A DNA stretch of 64,000 nucleotides from Magnetofaba australis IT-1 (GCF_002109495.1 NZ_LVJN01000015.1:594790-658789); one strand, 5' to 3'. Positions 1-9,724 are shown, counted from the stretch's first letter. The notes: a model not told the origin generated them from the letters alone. Program-made: numbers and translations.

Positions 1-873
1 CGCAACATTCGTGCGCTGGAAGCGGCCACCGGCTGTGATCTGATCATCGACGACACCCCCGAGGCGGTGGTGGTTTCCGGGTTCAATCCGGTGCGCAGGC
101 AGATCGCCAAGCGCGCGTTGGAGGAGCTGGTGGGGGATGGTCGGATTCACCCGGCGCGCATTGAAGAGGTGGTGAAAAAGGCCAAGAAGGCGGTGAATCA
201 GGAGATTAAGGAGGCGGGCGAGCAGGCGGTGATCGACGCCGGTTTGAATGCGCTGCACCCTGAGTTGATCAAGGTGTTGGGCGCGCTCAAATTCCGCACC
301 TCCTACACGCAGAATGTGTTGGCCCACTCGGTGGAGGTGGCGCACTTCGCTGGGGCCATGGCCGACGAGATGGGGTTGGACTCCAAATTGGCGCGGCGTT
401 GTGGTTTGCTGCACGACATCGGCAAGGCGGTGGACCATGACACTCCGGGCTCCCATGCGGTGCTGGGCGGCGAGTTGGCCAAGAAGTTCAAAGAGGATCC
501 CATTGTGGTCAATGCGGTGTGGTCGCACCATTTCGACATTGAGCCCAACTCGGTGTATGGGCCGTTGACCAACGCTGCCGACGCCCTCTCCGCCGCCCGT
601 CCGGGCGCGCGGCGTGAGAACGTAGAGACCTATGTGAAGCGTCTGGAGGATCTGGAGCGCATTGCGACGGGCTTCAAGGGCGTGGACAAGGCGTATGCGA
701 TTCAGGCGGGTCGTGAAGTGCGGGTGATGGTCTCGTATGACCGTTTGAACGATGAGGGGTCGTTGTTGTTGGCGCGGGATATCGCCAATGAGATTGAGAA
801 CGAGATGACCTATCCGGGGCAGATTAAGGTGACGGTGATTCGCGAGATGCGCGCCACGGAGATTGCGCACTAA
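1..873 (+). CDS. rny: Ribonuclease Y, C-terminal part (5' end outside window)
   Basis: RNase Y is a membrane-anchored endoribonuclease that starts mRNA decay. The reading frame is open from base 1, so the gene enters from the left; the missing part should hold the N-terminal membrane anchor, the coiled coil and the start of the KH domain. The first visible residues ([11 protein letters not shown]...[15 protein letters not shown]) are the end of the KH RNA-binding domain. A metal-dependent HD domain follows, with the signature [10 protein letters not shown] (His138/Asp139 of the fragment) and accessory histidines in [10 protein letters not shown] and WSHHFD. The C-terminus [12 protein letters not shown] is typical of the family. 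No in-frame start upstream is visible, so the first methionine-type codon at 67 is internal. A modular repeat begins about 20 bp after the stop. Family assignment is firm. Confidence 0.96.
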   Translation, partial: RNIRALEAATGCDLIIDDTPEAVVVSGFNPVRRQIAKRALEELVGDGRIHPARIEEVVKKAKKAVNQEIKEAGEQAVIDAGLNALHPELIKVLGALKFRTSYTQNVLAHSVEVAHFAGAMADEMGLDSKLARRCGLLHDIGKAVDHDTPGSHAVLGGELAKKFKEDPIVVNAVWSHHFDIEPNSVYGPLTNAADALSAARPGARRENVETYVKRLEDLERIATGFKGVDKAYAIQAGREVRVMVSYDRLNDEGSLLLARDIANEIENEMTYPGQIKVTVIREMRATEIAH

Positions 874-1398
874 GCAGCCTGTCCCCTCGCGAAGCAAAAG
901 TGTTTGTGGGAAAGAGGCCGAGCCCACTGTATCTAATGGGCCGTCGGCTGGCCGACGGCGGGGTCTGGGGGCCGCTGCCCCCAGCGGGTGTGGGCGGCGC
1001 CCACGGTTTGGTTTTTGTCCGTAGTCTTTTGCCGTTTCCCCACAGAAGGAAATCCGAGCCAGCACGCAGCGTGAGAAGAAGCGCCGCGCGACGAGTCAGC
1101 ACGGAGGAAAACGGGGAAACGGCAGTGAGCAGGCCCCGAAGGGGCCGTCGCCCGCAGGGCGGCGAATGCCTTAAGGCTAGCGGCTTGGGAAAGTTGGGGT
1201 GTAAAAGGCTTGCTTCCTCGGATGAGTATTTTCCAAACTCTCCTGCTTGTTAAACATCAGAGAAATAAATCGCCTGTCTGAAGTTCTATCATTCCCATAG
1301 AAAAAAATTCATTCTATTCTGTTAAAGCAGTCAATAACGTGGCTGTTGATATTTTGTTGTGTTGTCAACCTGAGCCTCTTTTGGGAAGGGGGGTATCC
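874..1398. other. Intergenic region: repeat R1 and AT-rich leader of the STAS gene
   Basis: Nothing here looks like a protein gene. Bases 896-1193 are hairpin-rich repeat R1 (separate entry). From about 1250 the composition turns AT-rich, which fits a promoter and 5' leader for the STAS gene at 1399. An open frame across 900-1253 is GC-rich, follows the repeat and has no coding character. Confidence 0.7.
896..1193 (+). repeat. Modular hairpin repeat R1 (forward copy)
   Basis: About 298 bp that match, as an inverted copy, the repeat at 1921-2211. Shared landmarks in order are AAAAGTGTKTGYGGGAAAGAG, a dyad around 940-960 (CCGTCGGC/GCCGACGG), CTGGGGG...CCCCCAG, GTGGGC/GCCCAC, AGCCAGCAC, CACGGAGG.AAAACGGG and CGGCTTGGGAAAG. 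The two copies differ within stems in a compensating way. It starts about 20 bp after the rny stop. It belongs to the family also seen at 22.76, 34.85, 35.52, 39.28 and 58.17 kb. Confidence 0.85.
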
Positions 1399-1710
1399 AT
1401 GGGCGCCAATAACCAATTGTTAAGGTATGAGTTTGAGCAGGGGCGACTGAAGATAATATTGCCCAAAAAATTCAATTTTCAATATTATGGCGAGTTGCAG
1501 GAAATCATCAGAAATGAGGTGCGTTCTTGTACAGAATGCATGGTTGATCTTCAGGAGACGGTTTTTCTTGATAGTTCCGCTATTGGAATTCTTTTGATTC
1601 TTCATCAAGAGTGTAACGGGAAGCCCCTTGTTTTGGTGGCAAGTTCTGAAGCGTCAAAATATTTGTTCTCAGCAGGTCTTGATAAGATGCTTAAAATTGA
1701 GGTGTCCTAG
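1399..1710 (+). CDS. Small STAS-domain protein (anti-sigma-factor-antagonist-like)
   Basis: A 103-residue protein that is essentially one STAS domain. STAS proteins such as SpoIIAA act as phospho-switches that bind anti-sigma factors or kinases. The core VDLQETVFLDSSAIGILL (residues 49-66) carries the Asp-Ser-Ser motif (D58-S59-S60) where the conserved serine is usually phosphorylated. I chose the ATG at 1399 over the upstream in-frame GTG at 1339 because a strong GGGAAGGGGGG ribosome site precedes it. The gene is clearly more AT-rich than its neighbours, stands alone, and is enclosed by inverted repeats R1 and R2, which suggests independent acquisition. No partner kinase or phosphatase is adjacent. 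The domain call is good; the partner is unknown. Confidence 0.8.
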   Translation: MGANNQLLRYEFEQGRLKIILPKKFNFQYYGELQEIIRNEVRSCTECMVDLQETVFLDSSAIGILLILHQECNGKPLVLVASSEASKYLFSAGLDKMLKIEVS

Positions 1711-2285
1711 CCCCAGGGAAGTAGACGGTGTTTGTGTGTCGGACGTTCTGTGTTGTCGTTGGGAGGGGCTCTAAAAAGAGCGGGGCGCTTGCGTTGAGCA
1801 GAACGCTTAAGCAGGAGGTCTGTCGCTATCGATAGCTGTGGATTTCAGGTGTCTTTGTTAGTGACTCGGCGGCTAAATAGTCAGTGTGAGCCCGAATAAT
1901 TTCCCGCATACGCTTTTCGGCTTTCCCAAGCCGCAAGTCCCAAAGCATTCGCGATCGGCTACGCCGATTACGGCCCTGCGGGCCTGCTCACCGCCGTTTC
2001 CCGTTTTGCCTCCGTGCTGGCTCCCGGTTAGGCGCTTCGTAACACACTCTTGGCTGGCTCCGAGTCCGTGCTATGGGAAACGGCCAAGATAACGGCCACA
2101 CCGTGGGCTCCGCCCACACCCGCTGGGGGCAGCGGCCCCCAGACCCCGCCGCCGACCAGTCGGCGGCCCATTAGATAACGCTAGCTCGACCTCTTTCCCG
2201 CACACACTTTTACCCTGTCGCTTGACCATCGCCCACGCTTGACCCACCATGTTGCGGCCATTTCTCCAGCCTCCATGGACGCCAC
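1711..2285. other. Intergenic region: spacer and repeat R2
   Basis: No gene is seen. Bases 1711-1920 are non-repetitive spacer after the STAS gene; 1921-2211 are repeat R2. The last 75 bp form the leader of cobQ. I looked for a cobalamin riboswitch here and saw none. Confidence 0.65.
1921..2211 (-). repeat. Modular hairpin repeat R2 (reverse copy)
   Basis: Inverted counterpart of R1 (896-1193), so the STAS gene sits between two convergent copies. The dyad at about 2145-2165 reads CCGCCGAC/GTCGGCGG on the minus strand where R1 has CCGTCGGC/GCCGACGG: the sequence differs but pairing is kept. The AAAAGTGT end points toward cobQ, whose start lies about 75 bp away. Confidence 0.85.
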
Positions 2286-3746
2286 ATGACCGCCATCACC
2301 CTCATGGTCCAAGGGACCGCCTCCGACGTCGGCAAAAGCGTCCTCACCGCCGCCCTCTGTCGCGCGCTCAAACGCCGTGGCCTCACCGTCGCCCCGTTCA
2401 AACCACAAAACATGGCCCTCAATAGCGCCGTCACCCCCGAAGGCGGCGAAATCGGTCGCGCCCAAGCCACCCAAGCCCAAGCCGCCGGGATTCCCCCCCA
2501 CGTGGATATGAATCCCATCCTGCTCAAACCCAACTCCGATATCGGCGCCCAGGTCATTGTGCATGGGAAATCCATCGGCAATCGCAACGCAGCGGACTAT
2601 CACGACTACAAACGCGAAGCCATGGGCTATGTGCTGGAGTCCCACCAACGCTTGGCGTCGCGATATCAAACCATCGTGGTGGAGGGGGCGGGCAGCCCGG
2701 CGGAGATCAATCTGCGCGATCGCGATATCGCCAATATGGGCTTTGCCGAAGCGGTGGATTGCCCCGTTATCCTGGTGGCCGATATCGATCGGGGCGGCGT
2801 GTTCGCGCAGATCGTGGGGACGCTGGAGCTATTGAGCGAATCCGAACGCAATCGCGTCAAAGGATTCATTATCAATCGGTTCCGGGGCGATGTGGCGCTG
2901 TTGGAACCGGGGCTGAAATGGCTCGAAGCCCGCACCGGCAAGCCCGTGTTTGGCGTCATGCCCTATCTGGCCGATTGGCATATGGAGGCGGAGGATTCGT
3001 TCTTCGGCGCGCAGTCCGGCGGCGATGCAGAGGGTATGTTCCGCGTGGTCGCGCCCATCTTCCCGCGCATCAGCAACCACACCGATTTCGACCCTCTGCG
3101 TTTGCATCCGCAGATTGACTTACGCTTGGTCAAACCCGGCGAAGCGCCGCCGCCGGGCGATCTGGTGATCCTGCCCGGTAGCAAAAGCGTGCGCGCTGAC
3201 TTGTTGTGGCTACGCCAGCAGGGGTGGGAGTCCTACCTCCAGCGCCATCTGCGCTACGGCGGCAAGATCATCGGCATCTGCGGCGGCTATCAGATGCTTG
3301 GACGCGCCATTCACGATCCAGATGGTTTGGAAGGGGAGCCCGGCGGCGTGCGCGGTTTGGGCCTGCTGGATGTGGAGACGCAGATGCAGCCGGAGAAACG
3401 CCTGGAAAACGCCGCCGGATGCCTCGCCTTCGACCCCGATGGCGATGTGGCCGGATATGAGATCCACATGGGCAAAACCAGCGGACCCGATCGCCAGCGC
3501 CCGGCAATCTGGTTGAAATCCGGTCCCGATGGCGCACTGTCCAAAGAGGGCAACGTGCTGGGCTGCTATCTGCACGGCTTGTTCGACGAGCCCAGTGCGC
3601 TGGCGGGGCTGATCACGTGGGCGGGCGGCGGCCAGGTGCAGAGCATCGATCATCGTCAGCGCGCCGAGCAGGATATCGACCGATTGGCCGACGCCCTGAC
3701 CGCGCATGTCGATCTGGATGCGCTTTTCACCGCGTGTGGCGTTTAA
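2286..3746 (+). CDS. cobQ: Cobyric acid synthase (glutamine-hydrolysing)
   Basis: This enzyme amidates four peripheral carboxylates of adenosylcobyrinic a,c-diamide during B12 synthesis, using glutamine and ATP. The 486-residue length is normal for CobQ/CbiP. The N-terminal dethiobiotin-synthetase-like ATPase domain begins with GTASDVGKS (residues 10-18). The C-terminal class-I-like glutaminase domain has the nucleophile Cys332 in [10 protein letters not shown] and a His at 430 in YLHGLFD. It stands alone: no other cob genes flank it, and the upstream 350 bp are mostly repeat R2. Its product supports the B12-dependent methylmalonyl-CoA mutase at 40.5 kb (inference). CbiP and CobQ are the same family, so the symbol depends only on the pathway variant. 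Confidence 0.96.
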   Translation: MTAITLMVQGTASDVGKSVLTAALCRALKRRGLTVAPFKPQNMALNSAVTPEGGEIGRAQATQAQAAGIPPHVDMNPILLKPNSDIGAQVIVHGKSIGNRNAADYHDYKREAMGYVLESHQRLASRYQTIVVEGAGSPAEINLRDRDIANMGFAEAVDCPVILVADIDRGGVFAQIVGTLELLSESERNRVKGFIINRFRGDVALLEPGLKWLEARTGKPVFGVMPYLADWHMEAEDSFFGAQSGGDAEGMFRVVAPIFPRISNHTDFDPLRLHPQIDLRLVKPGEAPPPGDLVILPGSKSVRADLLWLRQQGWESYLQRHLRYGGKIIGICGGYQMLGRAIHDPDGLEGEPGGVRGLGLLDVETQMQPEKRLENAAGCLAFDPDGDVAGYEIHMGKTSGPDRQRPAIWLKSGPDGALSKEGNVLGCYLHGLFDEPSALAGLITWAGGGQVQSIDHRQRAEQDIDRLADALTAHVDLDALFTACGV

Positions 3747-3934
3747 TTACACCTCGGCGCGCAATTTCCTCTCCGTTGTCTGTTTCCGCTCTGTTCAGGG
3801 CGTCCCCCCTCCAGGCCGGGCGCTTTGCTCAAGTGACGCGTCACCTTCACGTTTACATTACGCTTCAGGTGGCGGCTCCATTTCAAAATTGCCCGTTTAG
3901 ACAGATTTTATTACTGAATTCCTGCATAAGAAAT

Positions 3935-3950
3935 TGTGATGTGCGTCACA
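3935..3950. promoter_or_regulatory. CRP/FNR-type operator with perfect TGTGA-N6-TCACA palindrome
   Basis: The sequence TGTGATGTGCGTCACA matches the core CRP-family palindrome exactly. A CATAAT -10-like hexamer lies at 3974-3979, which puts the operator centre roughly 43 bp upstream of a start site near 3986, the geometry of a class II activator site. The next gene is the chemoreceptor at 4033. The regulator itself is not in this window. Confidence 0.55.
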
Positions 3951-4032
3951 GAATGTTAATATTATCGCAATTTCATAATCAATTATCCTCCGCTGTATCG
4001 TCATGCTTTGGACTGGGATGGAGGATCTCCCC

Positions 4033-6540
4033 ATGCTTGCTAATCTCTCGCTTCGGGCCCTGCTTCTGAGCGGATTCCTGGCTGTCGCGCTGTTGCTGGC
4101 CTTGCTTGGCTTGGAGAGCGTCAATGGCGTCAACCAAGTTGATCGTTCCGTAGATAAAGTGACGCGCGCTGCGCCCATGATCGACGCCGCCATGGAGATG
4201 AAACTCTCCGTGCGCCACGACATGCAGTTGATCATGGAGCTTCTGGCTGCTGGGGATAAGCAGGAGCTGGCGGAGGTGTGGAAAGAGCATGAGGCGGTGG
4301 TGGCGCAATATGACGCTTTCTCCAACGCCATTCTGAAAGGGGCCGTGACCGAGGAGGGCGAAATCTACGCCACCGATGATCCGGTCTTGCAGCGTGTGGT
4401 GCATGAGGCGGATGTCTTCCACAATGACGAGTTTCTGCCGCTGATAGGGGGCATCCACAAACTGATGCAGGAGTTGTTCGCGCTGCATGAAGCGCGCGAA
4501 ATGACCATGCAGATGTTCGAGGAGAGTTTCGACAGCTTGGTTAAGCAGATCAAGGCGTTGGAGGAGGCGGTGAAGGAGCGCATTCCACGCCGCATCGCTG
4601 AACAGACGCCCATGGAGGAGATCTACAGCCATGAGGTGATGTGGGCGGATATGGTCTCGGAAATTCGCAATAATCTGACCGAATACCGCATCAGCATGGA
4701 GGAGATGGCGCAGCAACTCGATGAGGCGCAGATGCGTCGGGTGCGCGATGAGATGGCGCGTTGCGATGGCGAGATGATCGGTTGGTTCAATGCGCTGAAA
4801 AAAGGCGCGGCCACGGTGGAGGGCGATGTGGCGCCCATGACCGATCCGGCGCTGCTGGCGCTGCTTGAGCCGATTATGACCGACTATAAATCGGTGTATA
4901 AGGATCTGGCGGGGCGCTACGGCAAGCTGTTGCTGGAGGTCAATACCGCCAAAGGCAAAATGTCCGCTCTGGACGCCGACGCCGACGCCGTTGGCGAGAA
5001 GATGATGGAGACCTTGGGCGGGGTGGAGGATGGCGCGCGCGGGGTGATCGAGGCCGCCAAGCAGCAGGCGTCCGACACCGCCGGGGCGATCTTCTGGACT
5101 GTGCTGATCATGCTGGTGATCGGCGTGGCGCTGGCGGTGACTCTGGGCCAATTGATCACCCGCCGGGTGCTCAATCTGTTGGGCTGCGAACCGACGCAGA
5201 TGCTACAGGTGGCCGAGCGCGTCGCCAATGGCGATCTGGCGGGCGCGGCGGCATCGGCCAATGGGCAGACGAAAGGCGCTTTCGCCGAGTTGATGCGCAT
5301 GGTGGAGAATCTGCGCACGGGCTTCCAGACTCTGCGCGAGCATGCGCTCACCCTCTCTCAGGCCGCCTCCGCTTTGAGCAGCGCCTCCAGCCAGCTGGCC
5401 AACAGCTCCACCGAGATGAAACAGAGCGCGGTCTCCTCCGCTGCTGCGGTCAAGCAATCCACGGAGAATCTGCAGAGCATCTCCGGCGCGGTGGAGCATC
5501 TGAGCGCCAATATGCAGAACATTGCCGGATCGGTGGAGCAGATCAGCGCCAGTATGAATGGGGTCTCCTCCGCTTCCGAGGAGGCCAGCGTCAACTTGAG
5601 CAGCGTCTCCCACAGCAGCGCCGAGGTGACCAACAATATGCGCGTGGCGCGGGAGGCGGCGGAGCAGACCGAAACCAGCATCGGCTCGGTGGCGCAGGCG
5701 GTGGATGGCATCTCCCAGACCATTGTCGAGGTCAAAGGGCAATGCCAGCAGGCCAGTGATGAGTCTGCGCGCGCCAATCAAATTGCCGCAGGCAGCGTCA
5801 GCGTAATGCATGAGCTTTCGCACACCGCCAATGAGATCGGCAACGTCATCGCCGTGATCAGCAATATTGCCGAGCAGACCAATATGTTGGCGCTTAACGC
5901 CTCCATCGAGGCGGCGGGGGCGGGAGAGTCGGGCAAGGGGTTCGCGGTGGTGGCCAACGAGGTCAAGGCGCTGGCGTCACAAACCGGCGACGCGACCAAA
6001 ATGATCGCTGACCAGGTGGAGGCCATTCGCTCCCAGACCCAGCAGGTGGGGGCGGCCAATGAGGAGGTGACTGACGCCATCGGGCGCTTGCGCGAGGCCA
6101 ATGACGGCATTCTCATGGCCATGCAGGAGCAGACCCACACCATGGGCGGCGTGGCCCGCGAGATGGCCAACATCTCCGATCAGGCGGCGCAGATGAGCCA
6201 GCGCGTGCAGGAGTCCTTTGGCGGATTGGAGGAGGCCAATCGCAGCGTGGAGGAGATCAGCATCGGTATTGAGGATGTCTCCCGCAACGTCGCCGAGACC
6301 ACCTCCGGCGTCACCGAGGTCTCCAGCAACGTCTCCGAGGCCAGCAGCGGCTCCCGCGAGATCTCCGGCAGCGTGACCGAAGCGGCGCAGGCGGCCAATG
6401 AGATCGCCAACGGCATGGATGAGTTGCGCGGACACGCCTCACAGGTCTCCGAGGTGAGTCACGACGTGCATGACCAGGCGCAATTGATGAGCCGGGTGGC
6501 GGGCGAACTCGACGAGATGTTGGCGCGCTACAAGGTTTGA
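4033..6540 (+). CDS. Methyl-accepting chemotaxis protein
   Basis: An 835-residue transmembrane chemoreceptor. TM1 spans about residues 7-27, followed by a long helical, Met/Glu-rich extracytoplasmic sensor region (28-351, about 324 residues). TM2 (352-375), a HAMP region and a long coiled-coil signalling domain follow. The CheA/CheW-binding hairpin tip includes [15 protein letters not shown] (near residue 613) and [15 protein letters not shown]. The C-terminus MLARYKV lacks a CheR-tethering pentapeptide. Start ATG 4033 is chosen over ATG 4003/4018 because GGAGGA lies 8 bp upstream and TM1 follows directly. The sensor domain is much larger than a typical four-helix bundle; its ligand is unknown. 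The CRP-type operator at 3935 may control it. Confidence 0.93.
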   Translation: MLANLSLRALLLSGFLAVALLLALLGLESVNGVNQVDRSVDKVTRAAPMIDAAMEMKLSVRHDMQLIMELLAAGDKQELAEVWKEHEAVVAQYDAFSNAILKGAVTEEGEIYATDDPVLQRVVHEADVFHNDEFLPLIGGIHKLMQELFALHEAREMTMQMFEESFDSLVKQIKALEEAVKERIPRRIAEQTPMEEIYSHEVMWADMVSEIRNNLTEYRISMEEMAQQLDEAQMRRVRDEMARCDGEMIGWFNALKKGAATVEGDVAPMTDPALLALLEPIMTDYKSVYKDLAGRYGKLLLEVNTAKGKMSALDADADAVGEKMMETLGGVEDGARGVIEAAKQQASDTAGAIFWTVLIMLVIGVALAVTLGQLITRRVLNLLGCEPTQMLQVAERVANGDLAGAAASANGQTKGAFAELMRMVENLRTGFQTLREHALTLSQAASALSSASSQLANSSTEMKQSAVSSAAAVKQSTENLQSISGAVEHLSANMQNIAGSVEQISASMNGVSSASEEASVNLSSVSHSSAEVTNNMRVAREAAEQTETSIGSVAQAVDGISQTIVEVKGQCQQASDESARANQIAAGSVSVMHELSHTANEIGNVIAVISNIAEQTNMLALNASIEAAGAGESGKGFAVVANEVKALASQTGDATKMIADQVEAIRSQTQQVGAANEEVTDAIGRLREANDGILMAMQEQTHTMGGVAREMANISDQAAQMSQRVQESFGGLEEANRSVEEISIGIEDVSRNVAETTSGVTEVSSNVSEASSGSREISGSVTEAAQAANEIANGMDELRGHASQVSEVSHDVHDQAQLMSRVAGELDEMLARYKV

Positions 6541-6605
6541 CGCTTTGCTGAAGAGGGCTTGCGGGGGCGCTGTCCGATTCAATCGGGCGCCGCGCCGTAC
6601 TCGAT

Positions 6606-7040
6606 TCAGTCGGGCAGGGCCAGAGAGCCGTCGGCGTTGACCGGGAAAAACGGATTCCAGGCCACCTCCCACAGGTGACCGTCTGGGTCGGCGAAGTAAC
6701 CGGAGTATCCGCCCCAGAACACATCCTGAGCCGGGCGCACAATCGTTGCGCCCGCCGCCTTCGCCTGGGCCATGACGCGGTCCACCGCCTCTTTGCTCAG
6801 TTCATTGCGCGCCAAAGCCACACTGCGGTAAGGGATCGGTCCGCCCGGGTCGGTCGCATTGGCGTCTTCGGCCAATGCGCGGCGCCCGTAGAGTCCGATC
6901 ACGCACGCTCCCGCCTGAAAAAACACGATATTCTCATTGCTTTGTCCTGATGCCTCCCAACCGAGACCTGTTTCATAAAAGGCGCGCGCGCGCGCCATAT
7001 TCTCCACGCCCAGCGTCACCAGACTCAATTTGGCGTCCAT
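6606..7040 (-). CDS. VOC-superfamily (glyoxalase/bleomycin-resistance fold) protein
   Basis: A 144-residue single-domain VOC protein with two beta-alpha-beta-beta-beta units. It starts MDAKLSLVTLGVENMARARA and ends the fold with GYFADPDGHLWEVAWNP, where the penultimate Glu is a usual metal ligand; the N-terminal position that is often His is not obvious. The internal start at 7040 is chosen because AGGAGT lies 6 bp upstream and the preceding 47 codons have no family similarity. Members range from glyoxalases to dioxygenases and antibiotic-binding proteins. The substrate cannot be read from sequence. It is transcribed opposite to its neighbours and stands alone. Confidence 0.85.
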   Translation of the reverse strand: MDAKLSLVTLGVENMARARAFYETGLGWEASGQSNENIVFFQAGACVIGLYGRRALAEDANATDPGGPIPYRSVALARNELSKEAVDRVMAQAKAAGATIVRPAQDVFWGGYSGYFADPDGHLWEVAWNPFFPVNADGSLALPD

Positions 7041-7196
7041 ACAGACGACTCCTGCCGAAAGGGCGGAAAACGATTCCGATTCCGTTGGTATATGCACAGG
7101 CCGGGCCGCGCGCAAGCGGAAATCGCGGTTTTTCATTGCCATTGGCGTCCTGGTCGGGAAAATAGGCGCGACTGGTTTCATTTAAGGAGGCGAAAG

Positions 7197-8084
7197 ATGA
7201 GCAGGAAAATGGATCTCCAGCGCTATCGCTTGGAGGGGTTGCAGGAGCCAGTGCGGCTAGCCATGGGTGGGCATATCGAAGGCTCCATGCAGCCCATCAT
7301 TTTCATCATGATGGGGATTATGAGCGTCGCCTTTGCCGGGGTGATGTGGAGCATGGCGGGGCCGATGATCGGCGTCGTGGGGCTGGTGGTGTTGCTGGCG
7401 TCGGATCTGTTCGCCTATCGGATGATTCAACGCAATACGGCCCACGGGCCATTGCGCAGCGTGTTGACGCTGGATCCGCAAAGAGGGCTGGTGTTTGGCA
7501 AGCCGCTGTCGGCCACCATTCCGTGGGCGAACGTGGGGCCGAGTTGGGTGCGCCAGAACGCTGATGGCGGTGAGCTGTTTCTGCTGGGATTGAACATGCA
7601 GGAGTGCCTGCCCGAGCCGGTGGCGGGGGGCAAGATTCCTCAGGAGTTGGATGGCATTCTGTTTCCGCTGCCGCCGGAGAGCCGAGAGGATGCGGTGAAA
7701 ACCGCCATGGCCCCGGTGCAGGCGCTCAAACCGTTCCGTGGCGATGATGGGGTGATGGACAAAGTGGGGCTGGAGCAGGCTGCGCGGCGGGCGCCATATC
7801 CCATGGTGATCGCCATTCCCGAAGTGGCGGAGATGGCCACCGAGACGTTGATGGAGATCCTCAATCGCGAAACCTTGCGGCGTCGCGGCGGCGGCTCGGA
7901 TCTGCCGCTATTCCCGCCCAGTGGAGGGGATGACGAGGCAGCGGAGAAGGAGCCTTCATGGCTGGATGATCTGGATAAACCGAGCGACGCCGATAAAGCG
8001 GCGCCGGTTTCCGCGCCTGAACCCGCAGCGCCTGAGCGGCCCAAGCCGCCGGTGCGGCCCAATAAGCCGCCTACCGTGACGTGA
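7197..8084 (+). CDS. Hypothetical membrane protein with proline-rich acidic tail
   Basis: A 295-residue protein I do not recognise. Two hydrophobic segments near residues 32-52 and 55-75 (PIIFIMMGIMSVAFAGVMW and MIGVVGLVVLLASDLFAY) form a membrane hairpin. A soluble middle domain of about 150 residues follows, then a low-complexity Asp/Glu/Pro/Ala tail (last ~70 residues) ending in PVRPNKPPTVT. The start ATG 7197 has an excellent AAGGAGG site; the frame extends further upstream without a credible start. No catalytic motif was seen. The next gene (8103-8810) converges on it with an 18-bp gap. Confidence 0.7.
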   Translation: MSRKMDLQRYRLEGLQEPVRLAMGGHIEGSMQPIIFIMMGIMSVAFAGVMWSMAGPMIGVVGLVVLLASDLFAYRMIQRNTAHGPLRSVLTLDPQRGLVFGKPLSATIPWANVGPSWVRQNADGGELFLLGLNMQECLPEPVAGGKIPQELDGILFPLPPESREDAVKTAMAPVQALKPFRGDDGVMDKVGLEQAARRAPYPMVIAIPEVAEMATETLMEILNRETLRRRGGGSDLPLFPPSGGDDEAAEKEPSWLDDLDKPSDADKAAPVSAPEPAAPERPKPPVRPNKPPTVT

Positions 8085-8102
8085 TGGGTCGAGCTGGGAG
8101 CG

Positions 8103-8810
8103 TTAGCGCTCGCCCGTGTGGTCGACTTCGCTTTCGTGATCGGCGTCGCGGTCGCCGTGCACATTGAATTGAATGTATGCGCGGCGCTCCTGAGTCACCA
8201 ATTGCGCGACAGCCGGAATAATGTGGCTGGCGCCCGGCGGTTCGTCGCCATAGATCCAGCTCTCCTGAGCGGTGTTGAAGGTGAATTTGTCGTAGGGGCC
8301 AGTATAAGGACCCTGCATGGGATCTTCGGGCCCCAGAGTATGGGCGAAGATGCGCACGAACTCATTTTTTGGGTGGTAGCCGACGATGATTTCACCCACC
8401 GGCAATGAGACTTTTTTGTAGCAGCGATCACGTACGCGGTCTTCAATGATGCGTTGCGTGGCGTTGTCAAACAGACTCAGCACATCCCGCGCCTCCATCT
8501 CATAGCGCAGGTGTCGGCACAATCTGTGAATGTCGTTTGCCGGGTAGAGGCCGCGAAACTGACGAAAGCGGCGGCAGGTGCAGGTGAGTTGCTTGATATT
8601 GACCTGGTAGGTGCGATTGGAGTCGCCGCGTTTGGAGCTGGTTTGAATCACTTCATCCAGGGCGTCGGGCAGCTCGGGCAACAGGTAGGGTTCACAGAAT
8701 TCAATGCTGCGTCGGGCGCGTTGACGTTGTCGCCACGGCAGAATCACGAAGCTCAACAGAGCCATGATAATGATCAGACCGGCAACAAGAATGGCCAGGG
8801 TAATCCACAT
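8103..8810 (-). CDS. Membrane-anchored protein with SWIM-type zinc-finger motif
   Basis: A 235-residue protein. One N-terminal transmembrane segment (about residues 4-26) is followed by a basic stretch and then YQVNIKQLTCTCRRFRQFRG...RLCRHL. This fits the C-x-C-x(n)-C-x-H pattern of SWIM zinc fingers (Cys-Thr-Cys, then Cys-Arg-His about 20 residues on). SWIM domains bind nucleic acid or protein partners in transposases, helicases and the Sws1 group; a membrane-tethered one is unusual. The C-terminal ~110 residues, including a Pro/Tyr/Gly stretch GPYTGPYDKFTF, match nothing I know. Start 8810 is the only one that keeps the anchor. Function is not assigned. Confidence 0.65.
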   Translation of the reverse strand: MWITLAILVAGLIIIMALLSFVILPWRQRQRARRSIEFCEPYLLPELPDALDEVIQTSSKRGDSNRTYQVNIKQLTCTCRRFRQFRGLYPANDIHRLCRHLRYEMEARDVLSLFDNATQRIIEDRVRDRCYKKVSLPVGEIIVGYHPKNEFVRIFAHTLGPEDPMQGPYTGPYDKFTFNTAQESWIYGDEPPGASHIIPAVAQLVTQERRAYIQFNVHGDRDADHESEVDHTGER

Positions 8811-8952
8811 GAAAATAATGCTCCATTCCCGCGCGCGCCTCTCTTATGGGCGCCTGTTTTTTGGCGTTTTGCGACGCGCTGCGGAGTGCTTTGCGCTGTT
8901 CCAAAGTCCCCAGTATAGCCGCATCGCATTTGTGGACGCCAGGAGCGCATTG

Positions 8953-9711
8953 TTGCGGATTCTGTGGCTGGCGGTGTTGTTCGCTGGATTGGTTCAGCCT
9001 GGCGCGGCGCAAGCGCAGCAGCAAGACTTCGATGTGGATGTGGTGGATCTGCTCAAGCGCATCGACGCCAACCTGTTTCCCGCCTCCGGACAGCTGTTCA
9101 TTCGCATCCATAATGAGACGCCGCGCGGACCCGGCGTGGAGACCTCGCTCTACGCCGCGCGCGATGGCGGCGAGCGTTGGGCGGCGCTGATCGCTGCGCC
9201 CGCCAGCCTCAAAGGGCGCACCCTGATGCGCCAGGGCGATGAGATGCGCGTGCGTCTGCCCGGTGAGTTGGGCTACCGCCACCAGGGCTGGGTCGACTCT
9301 TTCGTCGGCGGCAGCTTCGGTAATGTGGATCTGTTCCCTGAACCCTGGAGCGACGCCTTCGATGCGGTGGTTCAAGGGCGCGCCGGGCCGTTGGCCAATC
9401 TGGTGTTGACGCCCAAGGACGCCGGACGCTTCCCTTTCAAGCGTCTGACGGCGGTGGTGGACGTGAAACTGGCCGTGCCCATTGAGGTGCGTCAATTTGG
9501 TTCGGGCAACCGTTTGATCAAAATTCTGCACTACAAGGATCCTGTGCCGTTCCCTTATGGCCATACGCGTCCGCGCGTGGTGGAGGCGATCAATGGCTTG
9601 AACACCGGCTACTCCTCCATTATGGAGTACGGCGACATCGTCGACCGCGCGTTCACAGAGGCGGACTTGGCGTTTGAGAATCTGCCGCGGGTGGGGGTGC
9701 TGCTCAAATAG
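8953..9711 (+). CDS. LolA-like outer-membrane lipoprotein-sorting family protein, exported
   Basis: About 252 residues. The signal peptide RILWLAVLFAGLVQPGAAQA is followed by a LolA/MucB-like domain recognisable from LLKRIDANLFPASG, KGRTLMRQGDEMRVRLP and SFVGGSFGNVD. This is the pattern of 'outer membrane lipoprotein-sorting' proteins often found with RND exporters; none is nearby here. I place the start at TTG 8953 (TTG 8950 is also possible) because AGGAG lies 7 bp upstream and the signal peptide begins there. In-frame ATGs at 8764/8809 would add a non-conserved leader and overlap the divergent SWIM gene. A periplasmic lipid- or lipoprotein-binding role is inferred from the fold. Confidence 0.72.
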   Translation: MRILWLAVLFAGLVQPGAAQAQQQDFDVDVVDLLKRIDANLFPASGQLFIRIHNETPRGPGVETSLYAARDGGERWAALIAAPASLKGRTLMRQGDEMRVRLPGELGYRHQGWVDSFVGGSFGNVDLFPEPWSDAFDAVVQGRAGPLANLVLTPKDAGRFPFKRLTAVVDVKLAVPIEVRQFGSGNRLIKILHYKDPVPFPYGHTRPRVVEAINGLNTGYSSIMEYGDIVDRAFTEADLAFENLPRVGVLLK

Positions 9712-9724
9712 CGGTGGCGTGTTG

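Noticed and set aside
900..1253. 117-codon open frame after rny
   Set aside because: It follows repeat R1, is GC-skewed without coding pattern, has no ribosome site and no family likeness.
1711..2285. Cobalamin riboswitch upstream of cobQ
   Set aside because: No B12-box-like element was seen; most of this interval is explained by repeat R2.
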